A program made the translations under genes and the position numbers. Positions 1 through 7,038 of a stretch of 13,976 nucleotides of DNA are shown here, one piece after another (position 1 is the first letter of the stretch; each line of letters begins with the position of its first letter). A model generated the notes under the pieces. That model was not told the DNA's origin, did not search any database, and was given only the letters and a program-made list of their open reading frames with translations. Origin of the DNA: JAGOEX01 sp964630905 (GTDB taxonomy: Bacteria; UBP6; UBA1177); contig CAZVWR010000071.1 in NCBI GenBank assembly GCA_964630905.1, positions 1-13,976 of the forward strand. Direction: 5' to 3'.

Positions 1-53
1 GAGAAGGTGGCAGGACTGTAGGTTCAGGTGTTGTTTCTAAGATAATTGAATAG
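1..53 (+). CDS. tuf: Elongation factor Tu, C-terminal end only (partial)
   Basis: Reading from base 3, the 16 residues before the TAG stop are EGGRTVGSGVVSKIIE. This is the characteristic end of EF-Tu (the family ends in EGGRTVGAGVVxKI or close variants). EF-Tu is the GTPase that delivers aminoacyl-tRNA to the ribosome A site. Only the last strand of its third beta-barrel domain lies in the window. The stop is 20 bases before the rpsJ start, with no room for a terminator, so the str operon (fusA-tuf) is probably transcribed into the S10 operon. The identification is firm for so short a piece because both motif and position agree. Confidence 0.93.
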   Translation, partial: EGGRTVGSGVVSKIIE

Positions 54-73
54 ATTTTTCAAGAGGTGCTGAA

Positions 74-382
74 GTGAGCGACAAGATCAGAATCAAATTA
101 AAGGCATTCGATCACAAGATACTTGACCAGTCTGTAAGCGAGATTATCGAGACTGTTTCGCGCAGCGGAGCAAGAATTGCAGGTCCGATCCCGTTGCCGA
201 CAAAGATCCATAAATATTGTGTGCTTCGTTCTCCTCATGTTGACAAGAAATCGCGTGAGCAGTTCGAGATGAGAATTCACAGAAGAATACTTGATATTCT
301 CAATCCGACGAATCAGACAATGGACGAGTTGATGAAGACAGATTTATCTGCCGGAGTTGAAATTGAAATTAAGACTTATTAA
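74..382 (+). CDS. rpsJ: 30S ribosomal protein S10
   Basis: At 102 residues this matches the usual length of S10, a head protein of the small subunit that in many bacteria also binds NusB in antitermination complexes. The family signature is clear: GPIPLPT around residue 38, then VLRSPHVDKKSREQFE around residues 50-65, followed by the basic MRIHRR segment. The start is GTG; no in-frame ATG fits the family N-terminus, and an AGAGGTG ribosome binding site lies at 61-67. It follows the tuf stop directly, and a 42-base gap separates it from rplC. No S10 leader with an L4-binding hairpin precedes it, so E. coli-style L4 autoregulation at this point is not evident. Confidence 0.98.
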   Translation: MSDKIRIKLKAFDHKILDQSVSEIIETVSRSGARIAGPIPLPTKIHKYCVLRSPHVDKKSREQFEMRIHRRILDILNPTNQTMDELMKTDLSAGVEIEIKTY

Positions 383-424
383 AGGGAATGTTAATTTTTA
401 TGTCATAAAGCAGAGAGGGTAACT

Positions 425-1045
425 ATGGCTGCTGGACTCATAGGAAGAAAATTAGGCATGACACAGATCTTCAGGGAAGACGGCAAAATTATGCCGGTAA
501 CTGTAATTGAAGCTGGTCCGTGCTATGTAATTCAGAAAAAAGAGACCGAGAAGGATGGCTATACAGCAATTCAGGTCGGTTTTGAGAAGAAAGAGAAAAA
601 TGTGAAAAAACCTGAAGCAGGTCATTTTAAAAATGCGGCAAAAGGTGTTTTCAAAAAACTGAAAGAATTCAGAGTTGCCTCCAACGAGATCGGCAGCTAT
701 GAACTCGGCTCAGAACTTACTGTTACAATGTTTAAACCGGGTGAAAAAATCAAAGTAACCGGCTTTACAAAGGGCAGGGGGTTTACAGGTGTTGTTAAGC
801 GTTGGAGTTTCAACGGTGGAAGAACGACACACGGTTCAAAATTTCACAGAAAAGGCGGCTCGATCGGTCAGAATGTATGCCCCGGAAAAGTATGGAAGGG
901 GAAGAAAATGCCCGGTCACTACGGCAATGAGCAGGTTACTGTGAAAAATCTTGAGATCGTAAGAGTTGTTCCTGCTGACAACACCATCGTAGTTAAAGGT
1001 GCGATACCCGGTTCTACCGGCGGTATCGTTTACATTAAGAAGTAG
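425..1045 (+). CDS. rplC: 50S ribosomal protein L3
   Basis: This 206-residue protein has the full L3 architecture. The N-terminus GLIGRKLGMTQIF is a family hallmark, and the central basic extension carries GRGFTGVVKRW and HGSKFHRKGGSIGQN. Gln149, in SIGQN, corresponds to the glutamine that PrmB methylates in E. coli L3; whether it is modified here is unknown. L3 is an early assembly protein whose loop reaches the peptidyl transferase centre. The ATG has an AGAGGG site five bases upstream. The stop TAG lies 11 bases before the rplD ATG, and the rplD ribosome binding site begins within two bases of it. Confidence 0.98.
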   Translation: MAAGLIGRKLGMTQIFREDGKIMPVTVIEAGPCYVIQKKETEKDGYTAIQVGFEKKEKNVKKPEAGHFKNAAKGVFKKLKEFRVASNEIGSYELGSELTVTMFKPGEKIKVTGFTKGRGFTGVVKRWSFNGGRTTHGSKFHRKGGSIGQNVCPGKVWKGKKMPGHYGNEQVTVKNLEIVRVVPADNTIVVKGAIPGSTGGIVYIKK

Positions 1046-1056
1046 TGGAGGCGAAC

Positions 1057-1686
1057 ATGCCCGTTGTTGATTTATTTGACAAATCAAAGAAAAAAATTGG
1101 CGAGATAGAACTTAAAGATGCAGTTTTTTCTGTGCCTTTTGAAGAAAAGAAAGTTCTTATGTATGAAGTGATCAAAATGCAGACTGCCGGATGGAGAAGT
1201 GGAACTCACTCGACAAAAACCTATGCCACAATATCAGGCGGCAACTCAAAGCCCTGGAAACAGAAAGGGACGGGAAGGGCGAGAAGAGGAACAATGAGAG
1301 CTTCAACTCTTAGAGGCGGAGCACCGGCTTTCGGACCACAGCCCAGAGACTATTCCTACACAATTCCTAAGAAGAAAAGAATTGCGGCAATGAGAGCTCT
1401 TCTTTCCGAAAGACTCAGCAAAGGCAATCTTTTTGTTGTCAAAGAATTTGATTTTGATCAGATCAAAACAAAGGAAGCCGTTTCCGTTCTCAAAGGGAAC
1501 TGGGAACTTAAGGAAGCTGTTATTGTCGGAGGCGACAGTGAAGAAAAATTCCTTCTGAGCGTCAGGAACATTCAGGAATATCTTTTCCTTCACAAAACAC
1601 AGATCAATCTTTACGACATCATGGCGTATAAGAATGTGATTTTTACAGAGGAAGCAATTAAATACATTGACGAGGTTCTAGGGTAA
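1057..1686 (+). CDS. rplD: 50S ribosomal protein L4
   Basis: L4 binds 23S rRNA and lines the exit tunnel. The protein is 209 residues from the chosen ATG. The conserved tunnel loop is present (KPWKQKGTGRARRGTMRAST), as are FGPQPRDYSY and the C-terminal LYDIMAYKNVIFT. An in-frame GTG at 1045 would add four residues, but the GGAGG site at 1047-1051 sits correctly for the ATG at 1057 and overlaps that GTG, so I reject the longer form. The stop overlaps the rplW start by one base (TAATG). In E. coli L4 represses its own operon; no target structure is visible here. Confidence 0.97.
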   Translation: MPVVDLFDKSKKKIGEIELKDAVFSVPFEEKKVLMYEVIKMQTAGWRSGTHSTKTYATISGGNSKPWKQKGTGRARRGTMRASTLRGGAPAFGPQPRDYSYTIPKKKRIAAMRALLSERLSKGNLFVVKEFDFDQIKTKEAVSVLKGNWELKEAVIVGGDSEEKFLLSVRNIQEYLFLHKTQINLYDIMAYKNVIFTEEAIKYIDEVLG

Positions 1687-1985
1687 TGAAAAAGGAAAAA
1701 CATTTCGACATTATCAAAAGACCGCTTTTGACTGAAAAATCTGCTGTATTAAGCAAAGATCAGAAACAGTCTTATGTTTTCGAGGTCAAGCTCGATTCCA
1801 CAAAAGAGGAAGTTAAAGAGGCGGTGGAAGCAGTTTTTAACGTTAAAGTCGATAGCGTTAACACCGTTGTTGTAGGCGGAAAAGTAAAAAGAGTGGGCAG
1901 AACACTTGGAAAGAGGTCAACCTGGAAGAAAGCCTATGTGACACTGAAAGAAGGCCACCAGATAAACCTCATTGAAGGACTTTAA
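1686..1985 (+). CDS. rplW: 50S ribosomal protein L23
   Basis: This 99-residue protein has the usual L23 length and sequence: IIKRPLLTEKS near the N-terminus, YVFEVKLDSTKEEVKEAVEA in the middle and the basic GKVKRVGRTLGKRSTWKKAYV region. L23 stands at the exit of the peptide tunnel and is the docking point for trigger factor and the signal recognition particle. The ATG shares its first base with the rplD stop, so the two genes are probably translationally coupled. A GAGG at 1672-1675 lies inside rplD, ten bases upstream. A 31-base gap separates it from rplB. Confidence 0.97.
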   Translation: MKKEKHFDIIKRPLLTEKSAVLSKDQKQSYVFEVKLDSTKEEVKEAVEAVFNVKVDSVNTVVVGGKVKRVGRTLGKRSTWKKAYVTLKEGHQINLIEGL

Positions 1986-2016
1986 TAATTAATTAGTAAG
2001 GTTTCGGAGAAAAATT

Positions 2017-2847
2017 ATGGGTATCAAGATTTTTAAACCGACTTCCAATGGTCGCAGGAACATGTCTGCAAGCGACTATTCAGAAATTACGAAGTCGAAG
2101 CCCGAGAAATCTCTGATCGAACCGATCAGAAAATCCGGAGGAAGGAATAATACTGGCAGAATAACAATGCGCCATATAGGCGGCGGCAACAAAACCATGT
2201 ACAGGATCATAGACTTCAAGCGGAACAAGTTTGATGTTCCCGGAAAAATTGAAGCCATTGAATACGATCCGAACAGAAATGCAAGAATAGCGCTTGTTTT
2301 CTATCTTGACGGAGAGAAAAGATACATCATCGCTCCTGACAAATTGAATGTCGGTGATATGATCGTTTCCGCAGGAGAGAAAGAAGCTGACATCAAGCCC
2401 GGCAATTCAATGAAGATCAAGTTCATCCCCGTGGGAACATTCATTCATAATGTCGAGCTCAAGATAGGCAAAGGCGGTCAGATCGCAAGAGCGGCTGCGG
2501 CAGGAGTTCAGGTTCTTGGCAAAGAGGGTGACCACGCTACAGTAAGAATGCCGAGCGGTGAAATAAGAATAGTTCACCTTGAATGCAGGGCATCAGTCGG
2601 ATCTGTAGGTAATCAGGAGATATCAAATATTAAAATAGGAAAGGCGGGAAAGCAGAGATGGATGGGAAAAAGACCCCATGTCCGCGGTGTTGTCATGAAT
2701 CCTGTTGACCATCCGCACGGTGGTGGTGAAGGTAAAACATCAGGCGGTCGTCATCCTGTTACTCCCTGGGGTAAGCCGACCAAAGGATACCGTACAAGAA
2801 ATAATAAGAGAACTGACAAGTTCAGAGTCAGGAGAAGAGACAAGTAA
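2017..2847 (+). CDS. rplB: 50S ribosomal protein L2
   Basis: L2 is needed for subunit association and peptidyl transferase assembly. The 276-residue length is typical. Landmarks are GRNNTGRITMRHIGGGNK near residues 43-60, the OB and SH3-like central part, GGQIARAAAAGVQVLGKEG, and the C-terminal VVMNPVDHPHGGGEGK followed by GRHPVTPWGKPTKGYRTR. The histidine in the DHPHGGG motif is the conserved residue studied in E. coli L2 (His229). The start is ATG with GGAG at 2006-2009. The ORF is intact and ends 33 bases before rpsS. Confidence 0.98.
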   Translation: MGIKIFKPTSNGRRNMSASDYSEITKSKPEKSLIEPIRKSGGRNNTGRITMRHIGGGNKTMYRIIDFKRNKFDVPGKIEAIEYDPNRNARIALVFYLDGEKRYIIAPDKLNVGDMIVSAGEKEADIKPGNSMKIKFIPVGTFIHNVELKIGKGGQIARAAAAGVQVLGKEGDHATVRMPSGEIRIVHLECRASVGSVGNQEISNIKIGKAGKQRWMGKRPHVRGVVMNPVDHPHGGGEGKTSGGRHPVTPWGKPTKGYRTRNNKRTDKFRVRRRDK

Positions 2848-2880
2848 TTGTATCAACTGTAAGAAATATGGAGGGTTGCA

Positions 2881-3147
2881 GTGCCTCGTTCAGTTAAAAA
2901 AGGACCTTTTATTGATTCGCATGTGTGGAAGAAAGTGATAAAGGCCGTTGACAGCGGAGACAAAAAACCGATAAAGACATGGTCAAGAAGATCAACTATT
3001 ATCCCCGAAATGGTGGGTCTTACTTTTTCGGTATACAACGGACAGAAATTCATCCCTGTTTTCGTAACCGAAGACATGGTTGGTTTTAAACTTGGAGAGT
3101 TTTCCCCGACGAGAACCTTCAGGTCACATTCAGGCAGCAAGAAATAA
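2881..3147 (+). CDS. rpsS: 30S ribosomal protein S19
   Basis: This 88-residue protein is S19, a head protein that pairs with S13 near the intersubunit bridge. The family sequence is plain: PRSVKKGPFID at the start, TWSRRSTIIPEMVG in the middle, and GEFSPTRTFRSHSG near the end. The start codon is GTG, supported by a GGAGGG site at 2870-2875 and by the fact that family members begin with PRS just after the start. The following gap of 69 bases before rplV is longer than its neighbours and contains an RNA hairpin, listed separately. Confidence 0.97.
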   Translation: MPRSVKKGPFIDSHVWKKVIKAVDSGDKKPIKTWSRRSTIIPEMVGLTFSVYNGQKFIPVFVTEDMVGFKLGEFSPTRTFRSHSGSKK

Positions 3148-3150
3148 TTC

Positions 3151-3188
3151 TTGCGTAATGTTAAGCTATATGTATGATATAGCCGCAA
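3151..3188 (+). promoter_or_regulatory. Hairpin in the rpsS-rplV gap, possible RNA regulatory element
   Basis: A perfect 7-base-pair stem, GCTATAT (3165-3171) with ATATAGC (3177-3183), closes a 5-base loop. Directly after it CGCAA (3184-3188) can pair with TTGCG (3151-3155), extending the stem across a 9-base bulge on the 5' side. A-rich then T-rich sequence follows (3187-3197), and the rplV ribosome binding site is at 3206-3209. It could be a weak attenuator, an mRNA processing site or a binding site for a ribosomal protein; the stem is AT-rich and may also be chance. It is not a convincing terminator, because the operon plainly continues. Confidence 0.4.
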
Positions 3189-3216
3189 AAAATTTTTCGA
3201 TCGTTGGAGATGCGAT

Positions 3217-3561
3217 ATGGAAGACAAAATAGTCAGAGCACAGCTCAGAAATTTTAGAATGTCTGCTCAGAAAGTCAGATTGGTTGCAGACATCATAAGA
3301 GGCAAAAGTGCCGGGGACGCCAAGAATATTCTTGAGTTCACACCAAGAAAAGCCGCCATGGCTCTGAAAAAGCTTCTTGATTCGGCAATTGCTAGTGCTG
3401 AAAACAACTACAATCTTGATCCGGACACACTGATACTTAAAACTGTTCTGGTCGACGAAGGTCAGGTTATGAAGCGTTTCGTGCCGAGAGCGCAGGGCAG
3501 AGCAGCAAAGATACTTAAAAGATCAAGCCATATTACAATTGAGCTTGCGGCAGATAAATAA
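3217..3561 (+). CDS. rplV: 50S ribosomal protein L22
   Basis: L22 is 114 residues here, close to the usual length. It binds all domains of 23S rRNA, and its long beta hairpin reaches the constriction of the exit tunnel. Visible family features are RNFRMSAQKVRLVADIIRGKS near the N-terminus, the helix around ALKKLLDSAIASAENN, and the hairpin segment with MKRFVPRAQGRA, which is the region altered in some macrolide-resistant strains. The ATG has GGAG at 3206-3209, seven bases upstream. The gene follows the hairpin-bearing gap after rpsS and precedes rpsC by 25 bases. Confidence 0.97.
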   Translation: MEDKIVRAQLRNFRMSAQKVRLVADIIRGKSAGDAKNILEFTPRKAAMALKKLLDSAIASAENNYNLDPDTLILKTVLVDEGQVMKRFVPRAQGRAAKILKRSSHITIELAADK

Positions 3562-3586
3562 GTTTTTTATTATACGGAGGTGAACT

Positions 3587-4255
3587 TTGGGACAGAAGGT
3601 TAATCCCATCGGGCTTAGACTCGGGGTGACCCGGACCTGGGAATCAGTATGGTACAGTCACAAAAACTACAGCAAGTGGCTGCATGAGGATCTTAAGATA
3701 AGAAAAGCGATCAAGAAGGAGTTTTATCCTGCAGGTATCGCAAAGACAGATATCGAAAGGTCGGGCGAAAAGCTCAAGATAATAATTCATACCGCTAAAC
3801 CCGGTATTGTTGTCGGAAGAAAAGGTGTCGGTATCGAAAAGATTAAGGAGATGGTCCAGAAGATCGCTCGTGATGTCACCGATATTTTTGTCCAGACCGA
3901 AGAGGTGAGAAAACCTGAAATAGATGCACAGCTCGTAAGTGAGAATGTTGCTGAACAGCTTGAGAGAAGAGCTCATTTCAGAAGAGCTATGAAAAGAGCG
4001 ATCAGCCAGGCAATGAAAAGTGGTGCCGAAGGAATTAAAATCCAGACATCAGGTCGTCTCGGCGGTGCTGAAATAGCCAGGACCGAAAGATATCAGGAAG
4101 GAAGAACTCCGCTGCACACACTCAGAGCGAACATTGATTACGGTTATGCCATAGCAAAGACGACATACGGCGTGATCGGTGTGAGAGTCTGGATGTCAAA
4201 AGGCGATTCAATCGAGAAAAAGCCTGAGAATAAAAGAAAACAGAAGAAAAATTAA
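3587..4255 (+). CDS. rpsC: 30S ribosomal protein S3
   Basis: S3 is 222 residues from a TTG start. Family members begin MGQKVNPIGLRLG, which is exactly what this start gives, and CGGAGG lies at 3575-3580 upstream. The KH RNA-binding domain is visible around residues 65-90 with its GRKG loop (GxxG type). The C-terminal domain carries HFRRAMKRA and GRLGGAEIARTE. S3 lies at the mRNA entry tunnel and helps the ribosome unwind mRNA. The final 15 or so residues are a Lys/Glu/Asn-rich tail (KPENKRKQKKN), slightly different from but comparable to other S3 tails. Confidence 0.97.
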   Translation: MGQKVNPIGLRLGVTRTWESVWYSHKNYSKWLHEDLKIRKAIKKEFYPAGIAKTDIERSGEKLKIIIHTAKPGIVVGRKGVGIEKIKEMVQKIARDVTDIFVQTEEVRKPEIDAQLVSENVAEQLERRAHFRRAMKRAISQAMKSGAEGIKIQTSGRLGGAEIARTERYQEGRTPLHTLRANIDYGYAIAKTTYGVIGVRVWMSKGDSIEKKPENKRKQKKN

Positions 4256-4272
4256 AATAGCGGGTACGAACT

Positions 4273-4692
4273 ATGTTAATGCCGAATAAAGTAAAACACA
4301 GAAAAGTAATGAAGGGGAAGAGGTCCGGCCTGGCAACTTCCTGCAACAGCATTGATTTCGGAGAATTTGCTCTCAAAGCTACAGAATGCGGATGGATCAA
4401 CAGCAGACAGATCGAAGCAGCCCGTGTAGCGATAATGAGAGCAGTTAAAAGAGGCGGACGTATGTGGATAAGGATATTCCCCGATAAGCCTATCACAAAG
4501 AAGCCTCTGGAAGTAAGAATGGGAAAGGGTAAAGGTAATCCTGAAGAATGGGTTTGTGTCATTAAGCCGGGCAGAATACTTTTTGAACTCGGTGATGTTG
4601 ACAGCGAAACTGCTCTGGAGGCGTTCCGCCTTGCTTCTCACAAACTTCCTATAAGAACGAAAATTATAGAAAAAGGAGATGAACTGAAATGA
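4273..4692 (+). CDS. rplP: 50S ribosomal protein L16
   Basis: This 139-residue protein is L16, which organises the A site and helps tRNA binding on the large subunit. It opens MLMPNKVKHRKVMKG, the normal family start, so I keep the first ATG (4273) over the one at 4279. The segment around residues 57-85, with RMWIRIFPDKPITKKP and VRMGKGKGNPEEWV, is highly diagnostic. The ribosome binding site is weak: only a GGGT at 4262-4265 is visible, 17 bases after base 4245 of rpsC, so coupling to rpsC translation is likely. The stop overlaps the rpmC start (ATGA). Confidence 0.97.
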   Translation: MLMPNKVKHRKVMKGKRSGLATSCNSIDFGEFALKATECGWINSRQIEAARVAIMRAVKRGGRMWIRIFPDKPITKKPLEVRMGKGKGNPEEWVCVIKPGRILFELGDVDSETALEAFRLASHKLPIRTKIIEKGDELK

Positions 4693-4895
4693 AAATTTCT
4701 GAATTAAGAGAAAAGACACTGGCTGAACTCCAGGAGAAGCTTCTGTCTTATAAAGAGGAGCAGTTCAACTTGAGAATGCAGAAAGGAATGGGACAGTCGG
4801 AAAACAATTCCCGCTCAATATCCATTAAAAAGGACATAGCGAGAATAAAAACCATAATAACCGAGAAAAAGAAAGCGGTTGAGGTGAAGAAATGA
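4689..4895 (+). CDS. rpmC: 50S ribosomal protein L29
   Basis: L29 is a short two-helix protein of 68 residues that sits beside L23 at the exit tunnel. The family pattern is visible: SELREKTLAELQEKLLSYKEE, then FNLRMQKGMGQSENNSRS, and the second helix ending in basic residues. The ATG lies in an ATGA overlap with rplP, with GGAG at 4675-4678. Its own stop overlaps the rpsQ start the same way. Two consecutive 4-base overlaps make coupled translation of rplP, rpmC and rpsQ very probable. Confidence 0.95.
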   Translation: MKISELREKTLAELQEKLLSYKEEQFNLRMQKGMGQSENNSRSISIKKDIARIKTIITEKKKAVEVKK

Positions 4896-5149
4896 CAGAA
4901 AAAGTAAAAAGAATACTTACGGGCACAGTGGTTTCAGACGCAATGGATAAAACTGTTGCTGTTCAGGTAACACGCCGTTTTAAACACGCACTCTATAAGA
5001 AAATGATTACTGCCCGTAAAAAGTTTCTTGCCCATGACGAGCAGAATCAGTACAAGATTGGAGATATTGTTAAAATACAGGAATGTGCTCCGATGAGCAA
5101 AAGAAAGACCTGGTTTGTAAAAGAAAAAATTGGTGAGAGCAGGAGATAG
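4892..5149 (+). CDS. rpsQ: 30S ribosomal protein S17
   Basis: This 85-residue OB-fold protein is S17, a primary 16S rRNA binder in the body of the small subunit. Diagnostic segments are LTGTVVSDAMDKTVAVQV near the start, RRFKHALYKKMITARKKFLAHDE in the middle, and GDIVKIQECAPMSKRKTWFV. The ATG overlaps the rpmC stop by four bases, and a GAGGTG site lies at 4881-4886. Only two bases separate its stop from the rplN ATG, so there is no break between the S10 block and the spc block here. Confidence 0.97.
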   Translation: MTEKVKRILTGTVVSDAMDKTVAVQVTRRFKHALYKKMITARKKFLAHDEQNQYKIGDIVKIQECAPMSKRKTWFVKEKIGESRR

Positions 5150-5151
5150 CA

Positions 5152-5520
5152 ATGATACAGGAAATGACAAGACTGGCTGTTGCCGACAATTCAGGCGCGA
5201 AGGAAGTCCAGTGCATTAAGGTTTACGGCGGTTCAAAGATAAGATATGCCGGTGTCGGTGATGTTATAGTTGTCGCTGTAAAAGTTGCTGAACCGAAAGG
5301 CAAGGTCAAGAAAGGCGATGTTAAGAAAGCTGTTATTGTACGCCAGGCAAAGGAGATCCGTCGTGAGGACGGTTCATACATCAGATTTGATGACAATGCT
5401 GTTGTCATAATTGACGATGCGTACGAACCTATCGGAACTCGTGTTTTCGGACCAGTTGCAAGAGAACTTCGTGGCAAAGGGTTCATGAAGATAGTTTCTC
5501 TTGCACCGGAAGTATTGTAA
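5152..5520 (+). CDS. rplN: 50S ribosomal protein L14
   Basis: L14 has its standard length of 122 residues and is nearly canonical throughout. It opens MIQEMTRLAVADNSGAKEVQCI and continues with KAVIVRQAKEIRREDGSYIRFDDNA and VFGPVARELR, ending MKIVSLAPEVL. L14 forms intersubunit bridges and is the docking site of the silencing factor RsfS. AGGAG at 5141-5145 lies inside the end of rpsQ. In E. coli rplN opens the spc operon behind its own promoter; here two bases separate it from rpsQ, so it cannot have a private intergenic promoter. Confidence 0.98.
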   Translation: MIQEMTRLAVADNSGAKEVQCIKVYGGSKIRYAGVGDVIVVAVKVAEPKGKVKKGDVKKAVIVRQAKEIRREDGSYIRFDDNAVVIIDDAYEPIGTRVFGPVARELRGKGFMKIVSLAPEVL

Positions 5521-5530
5521 GGGGATTATC

Positions 5531-5842
5531 ATGGCTAATATTAAAAAGAATGATACCGTAAAGGTCATTGCCGGAAAAGATAAAGGCAAAAGCGGAAAAG
5601 TATTAAAGGTTCTCGTTAAAGAGGAAAAAATAGTTGTTGAAGGTGTTAATGTTTACAAAAAACACCAGAAGCAGACCGCAACAAAAGAATCAGGAATTGT
5701 TGAAAAAAGTATGCCGATTCACATTTCAAATGTTGTGGCTTTGAACCCGAAGACAAAAGAGCCCACATCTTTCAGAATGAAAACACTTGAAGATGGAACC
5801 CGGGTCAGGGTATGCAAACAAACCGGCGAAACCATTGACTAA
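5531..5842 (+). CDS. rplX: 50S ribosomal protein L24
   Basis: L24 is an assembly initiator of the large subunit. From the ATG at 5531 it is 103 residues and begins MANIKKNDTVKVIAGKDKGK, the KOW motif typical of the family. Further on are GVNVYKKHQKQT and the SNVVALNPKTKEPT stretch. A longer in-frame ORF opens inside rplN, but the added ten residues have no family counterpart, and the AAGGGG site at 5519-5524 fits the ATG at 5531. The gene is ten bases behind rplN. The C-terminus has VRVCKQTGETID, a normal ending for the type with one Cys. Confidence 0.97.
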   Translation: MANIKKNDTVKVIAGKDKGKSGKVLKVLVKEEKIVVEGVNVYKKHQKQTATKESGIVEKSMPIHISNVVALNPKTKEPTSFRMKTLEDGTRVRVCKQTGETID

Positions 5843-5853
5843 CGGAGATGACA

Positions 5854-6405
5854 ATGAGTGAAAAGTACATAAGCAGACTTAGAGAACAGTATGAAAAGGA
5901 AATTAAACCGGTCCTTCAGAAAGAACTGGGTGTCGGAGCAATGGCTGTTCCCAAAATCGAAAAAATAGTTGTCAACATGGGCGTAGGTGAAGCGATAGCA
6001 AACAAGAAAATACTTGAAGACGCCGTGAAGGAACTCACGGCAATCGTTGGACAGAAACCTCTTGTTAACAAAGCAAAAAAATCGATAGCTACATTCAAAC
6101 TCAGAGAAGGAATGCCGATAGGAACATCAGTAACATTGCGCAAAGACATGATGTATGACTTCCTTGATCATCTTGTCAACATTGCTCTTCCCAGGGTCAA
6201 GGACTTTAAAGGTGTTTCAGGAAAAGCTTTTGACGGAAAAGGTAATTACACTATCGGTATAAAGGAATTCTTTATTTTTCCTGAAATAGATTTTAACAAA
6301 GTCGAGAAAGCAAAAGGTTTCAATATCACTATCGTTACGACTGCTAAAAACGATAAGGACGCAAAACTTCTGCTTAAAAAGTTCAATATGCCTTTCAACA
6401 GTTAA
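5854..6405 (+). CDS. rplE: 50S ribosomal protein L5
   Basis: L5 binds 5S rRNA and contacts the P-site tRNA in the central protuberance. The protein is 183 residues from the ATG at 5854. An ATG at 5848 is in frame two codons earlier, but GGAG at 5844-5847 touches it directly, while spacing to 5854 is a normal six bases. Family segments are VPKIEKIVVNMGVGEA, GQKPLVNKAKKSIATFKLREGMPIG, LPRVKDFKGVSGKAFDGKGNYTIGI, and the C-terminal FNITIVTTAKND followed by LLKKFNMPF. The whole conserved core is present. Confidence 0.97.
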   Translation: MSEKYISRLREQYEKEIKPVLQKELGVGAMAVPKIEKIVVNMGVGEAIANKKILEDAVKELTAIVGQKPLVNKAKKSIATFKLREGMPIGTSVTLRKDMMYDFLDHLVNIALPRVKDFKGVSGKAFDGKGNYTIGIKEFFIFPEIDFNKVEKAKGFNITIVTTAKNDKDAKLLLKKFNMPFNS

Positions 6406-6426
6406 TTTTTGAGATAGGAGGATAAA

Positions 6427-6612
6427 TTGGCAAAGAAAAGCATTCGCATCAAGGCGGAAAGAAAGCCGAAATTCGGTGTCAGAGGATATAACAGATGTCC
6501 TCTTTGCGGAAGACCAAGGGCTTTCCTTAGAAAATTTAATATGTGTAGAATATGTTTCAGAACGCTTGCTAACCAGGGTCTTATACCCGGCGTTACCAAG
6601 TCGAGCTGGTAA
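6427..6612 (+). CDS. rpsZ: 30S ribosomal protein S14, zinc-binding type Z
   Basis: This is the short, 61-residue zinc-ribbon form of S14, not the roughly 100-residue form of E. coli. The four zinc ligands are Cys24, Cys27, Cys40 and Cys43 in two CxxC pairs (CPLC and CRIC). The remaining sequence is standard for the type: FGVRGYNRC, GRPRAFLRKF and the ending GLIPGVTKSSW. The start is TTG, with AGGAGG at 6416-6421 five bases upstream, and gives the family N-terminus MAKKS. S14 sits in the 30S head and is a late assembler. The gene lies in its usual place between rplE and rpsH. It may also be annotated rpsN. Confidence 0.97.
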   Translation: MAKKSIRIKAERKPKFGVRGYNRCPLCGRPRAFLRKFNMCRICFRTLANQGLIPGVTKSSW

Positions 6613-6627
6613 ATAAAGAGGTGAAAT

Positions 6628-7026
6628 ATGGCAATGAATGATTTGATTTCAAACTATCTTACCAGAATAAGGAACGGTATCCTTGCTGGCAAGGAGAATG
6701 TTTCCGGAATTCCCTCATCTAAGATAATTGAGGAAATCTCGAGAGTTTTGAAGGAAGAGGGTTATATTATTGATTTCAGGATCAATGAGCTTGACGGAAA
6801 GAAAACTGTTTCAGTGGATTTGAAATATTACAGGAACAAGAGTGTAATTTCTAACATTGAAAGAGTGAGTTCAGGCGGAAGAAGAGTTTACAGTCAGTCT
6901 GCTGATATCCCTTATATCCGCGAGGGTCTCGGAATTTCAATAGTTACAACATCCAAAGGCGTTATGACCGATGCGAAGGCAAGGGAGCTTAATGTCGGCG
7001 GAGAGATAATCTGTAAAATATGGTAA
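6628..7026 (+). CDS. rpsH: 30S ribosomal protein S8
   Basis: S8 is 132 residues, the usual length. It is a primary 16S rRNA binder, and in E. coli it also represses the spc operon by binding mRNA near rplE. Family features are DLISNYLTRIRNGI at the start, IPSSKIIEEISRVLKEEGYI, SSGGRRVYSQSADIPYI, and the C-terminal GLGISIVTTSKGVMTDAKARELNVGGEIICKIW. The ATG at 6628 has GAGGTG at 6618-6623; a second ATG two codons later is less well spaced. The last residues are very typical of S8. Confidence 0.97.
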   Translation: MAMNDLISNYLTRIRNGILAGKENVSGIPSSKIIEEISRVLKEEGYIIDFRINELDGKKTVSVDLKYYRNKSVISNIERVSSGGRRVYSQSADIPYIREGLGISIVTTSKGVMTDAKARELNVGGEIICKIW

Positions 7027-7038
7027 TGGAGGAATAAA

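Noticed and set aside
836..1087. Antisense frames over rplC, rplB, rpsC, rplP, rplN, rplE, rplR, rplO, secY and rpsK
   Set aside because: They are long only because the coding strand is A-rich and stop-poor on its complement. None has a sensible ribosome binding site or resembles a known family, and all lie opposite firmly identified genes.
2705..2938. Alternative + frame across the rplB-rpsS junction
   Set aside because: It overlaps the conserved C-terminus of L2 and all of the S19 start in another frame; both of those are unmistakable.
3165..3197. Intrinsic terminator between rpsS and rplV
   Set aside because: The stem is AT-rich, and the T-run does not follow it directly (an A-run intervenes); the downstream genes must be expressed. 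Kept only as a possible regulatory hairpin.
5501..5530. Upstream extensions of rplX, infA, secY and rplD from earlier in-frame start codons
   Set aside because: The extra residues lack family counterparts, and the ribosome binding sites are placed for the shorter starts.
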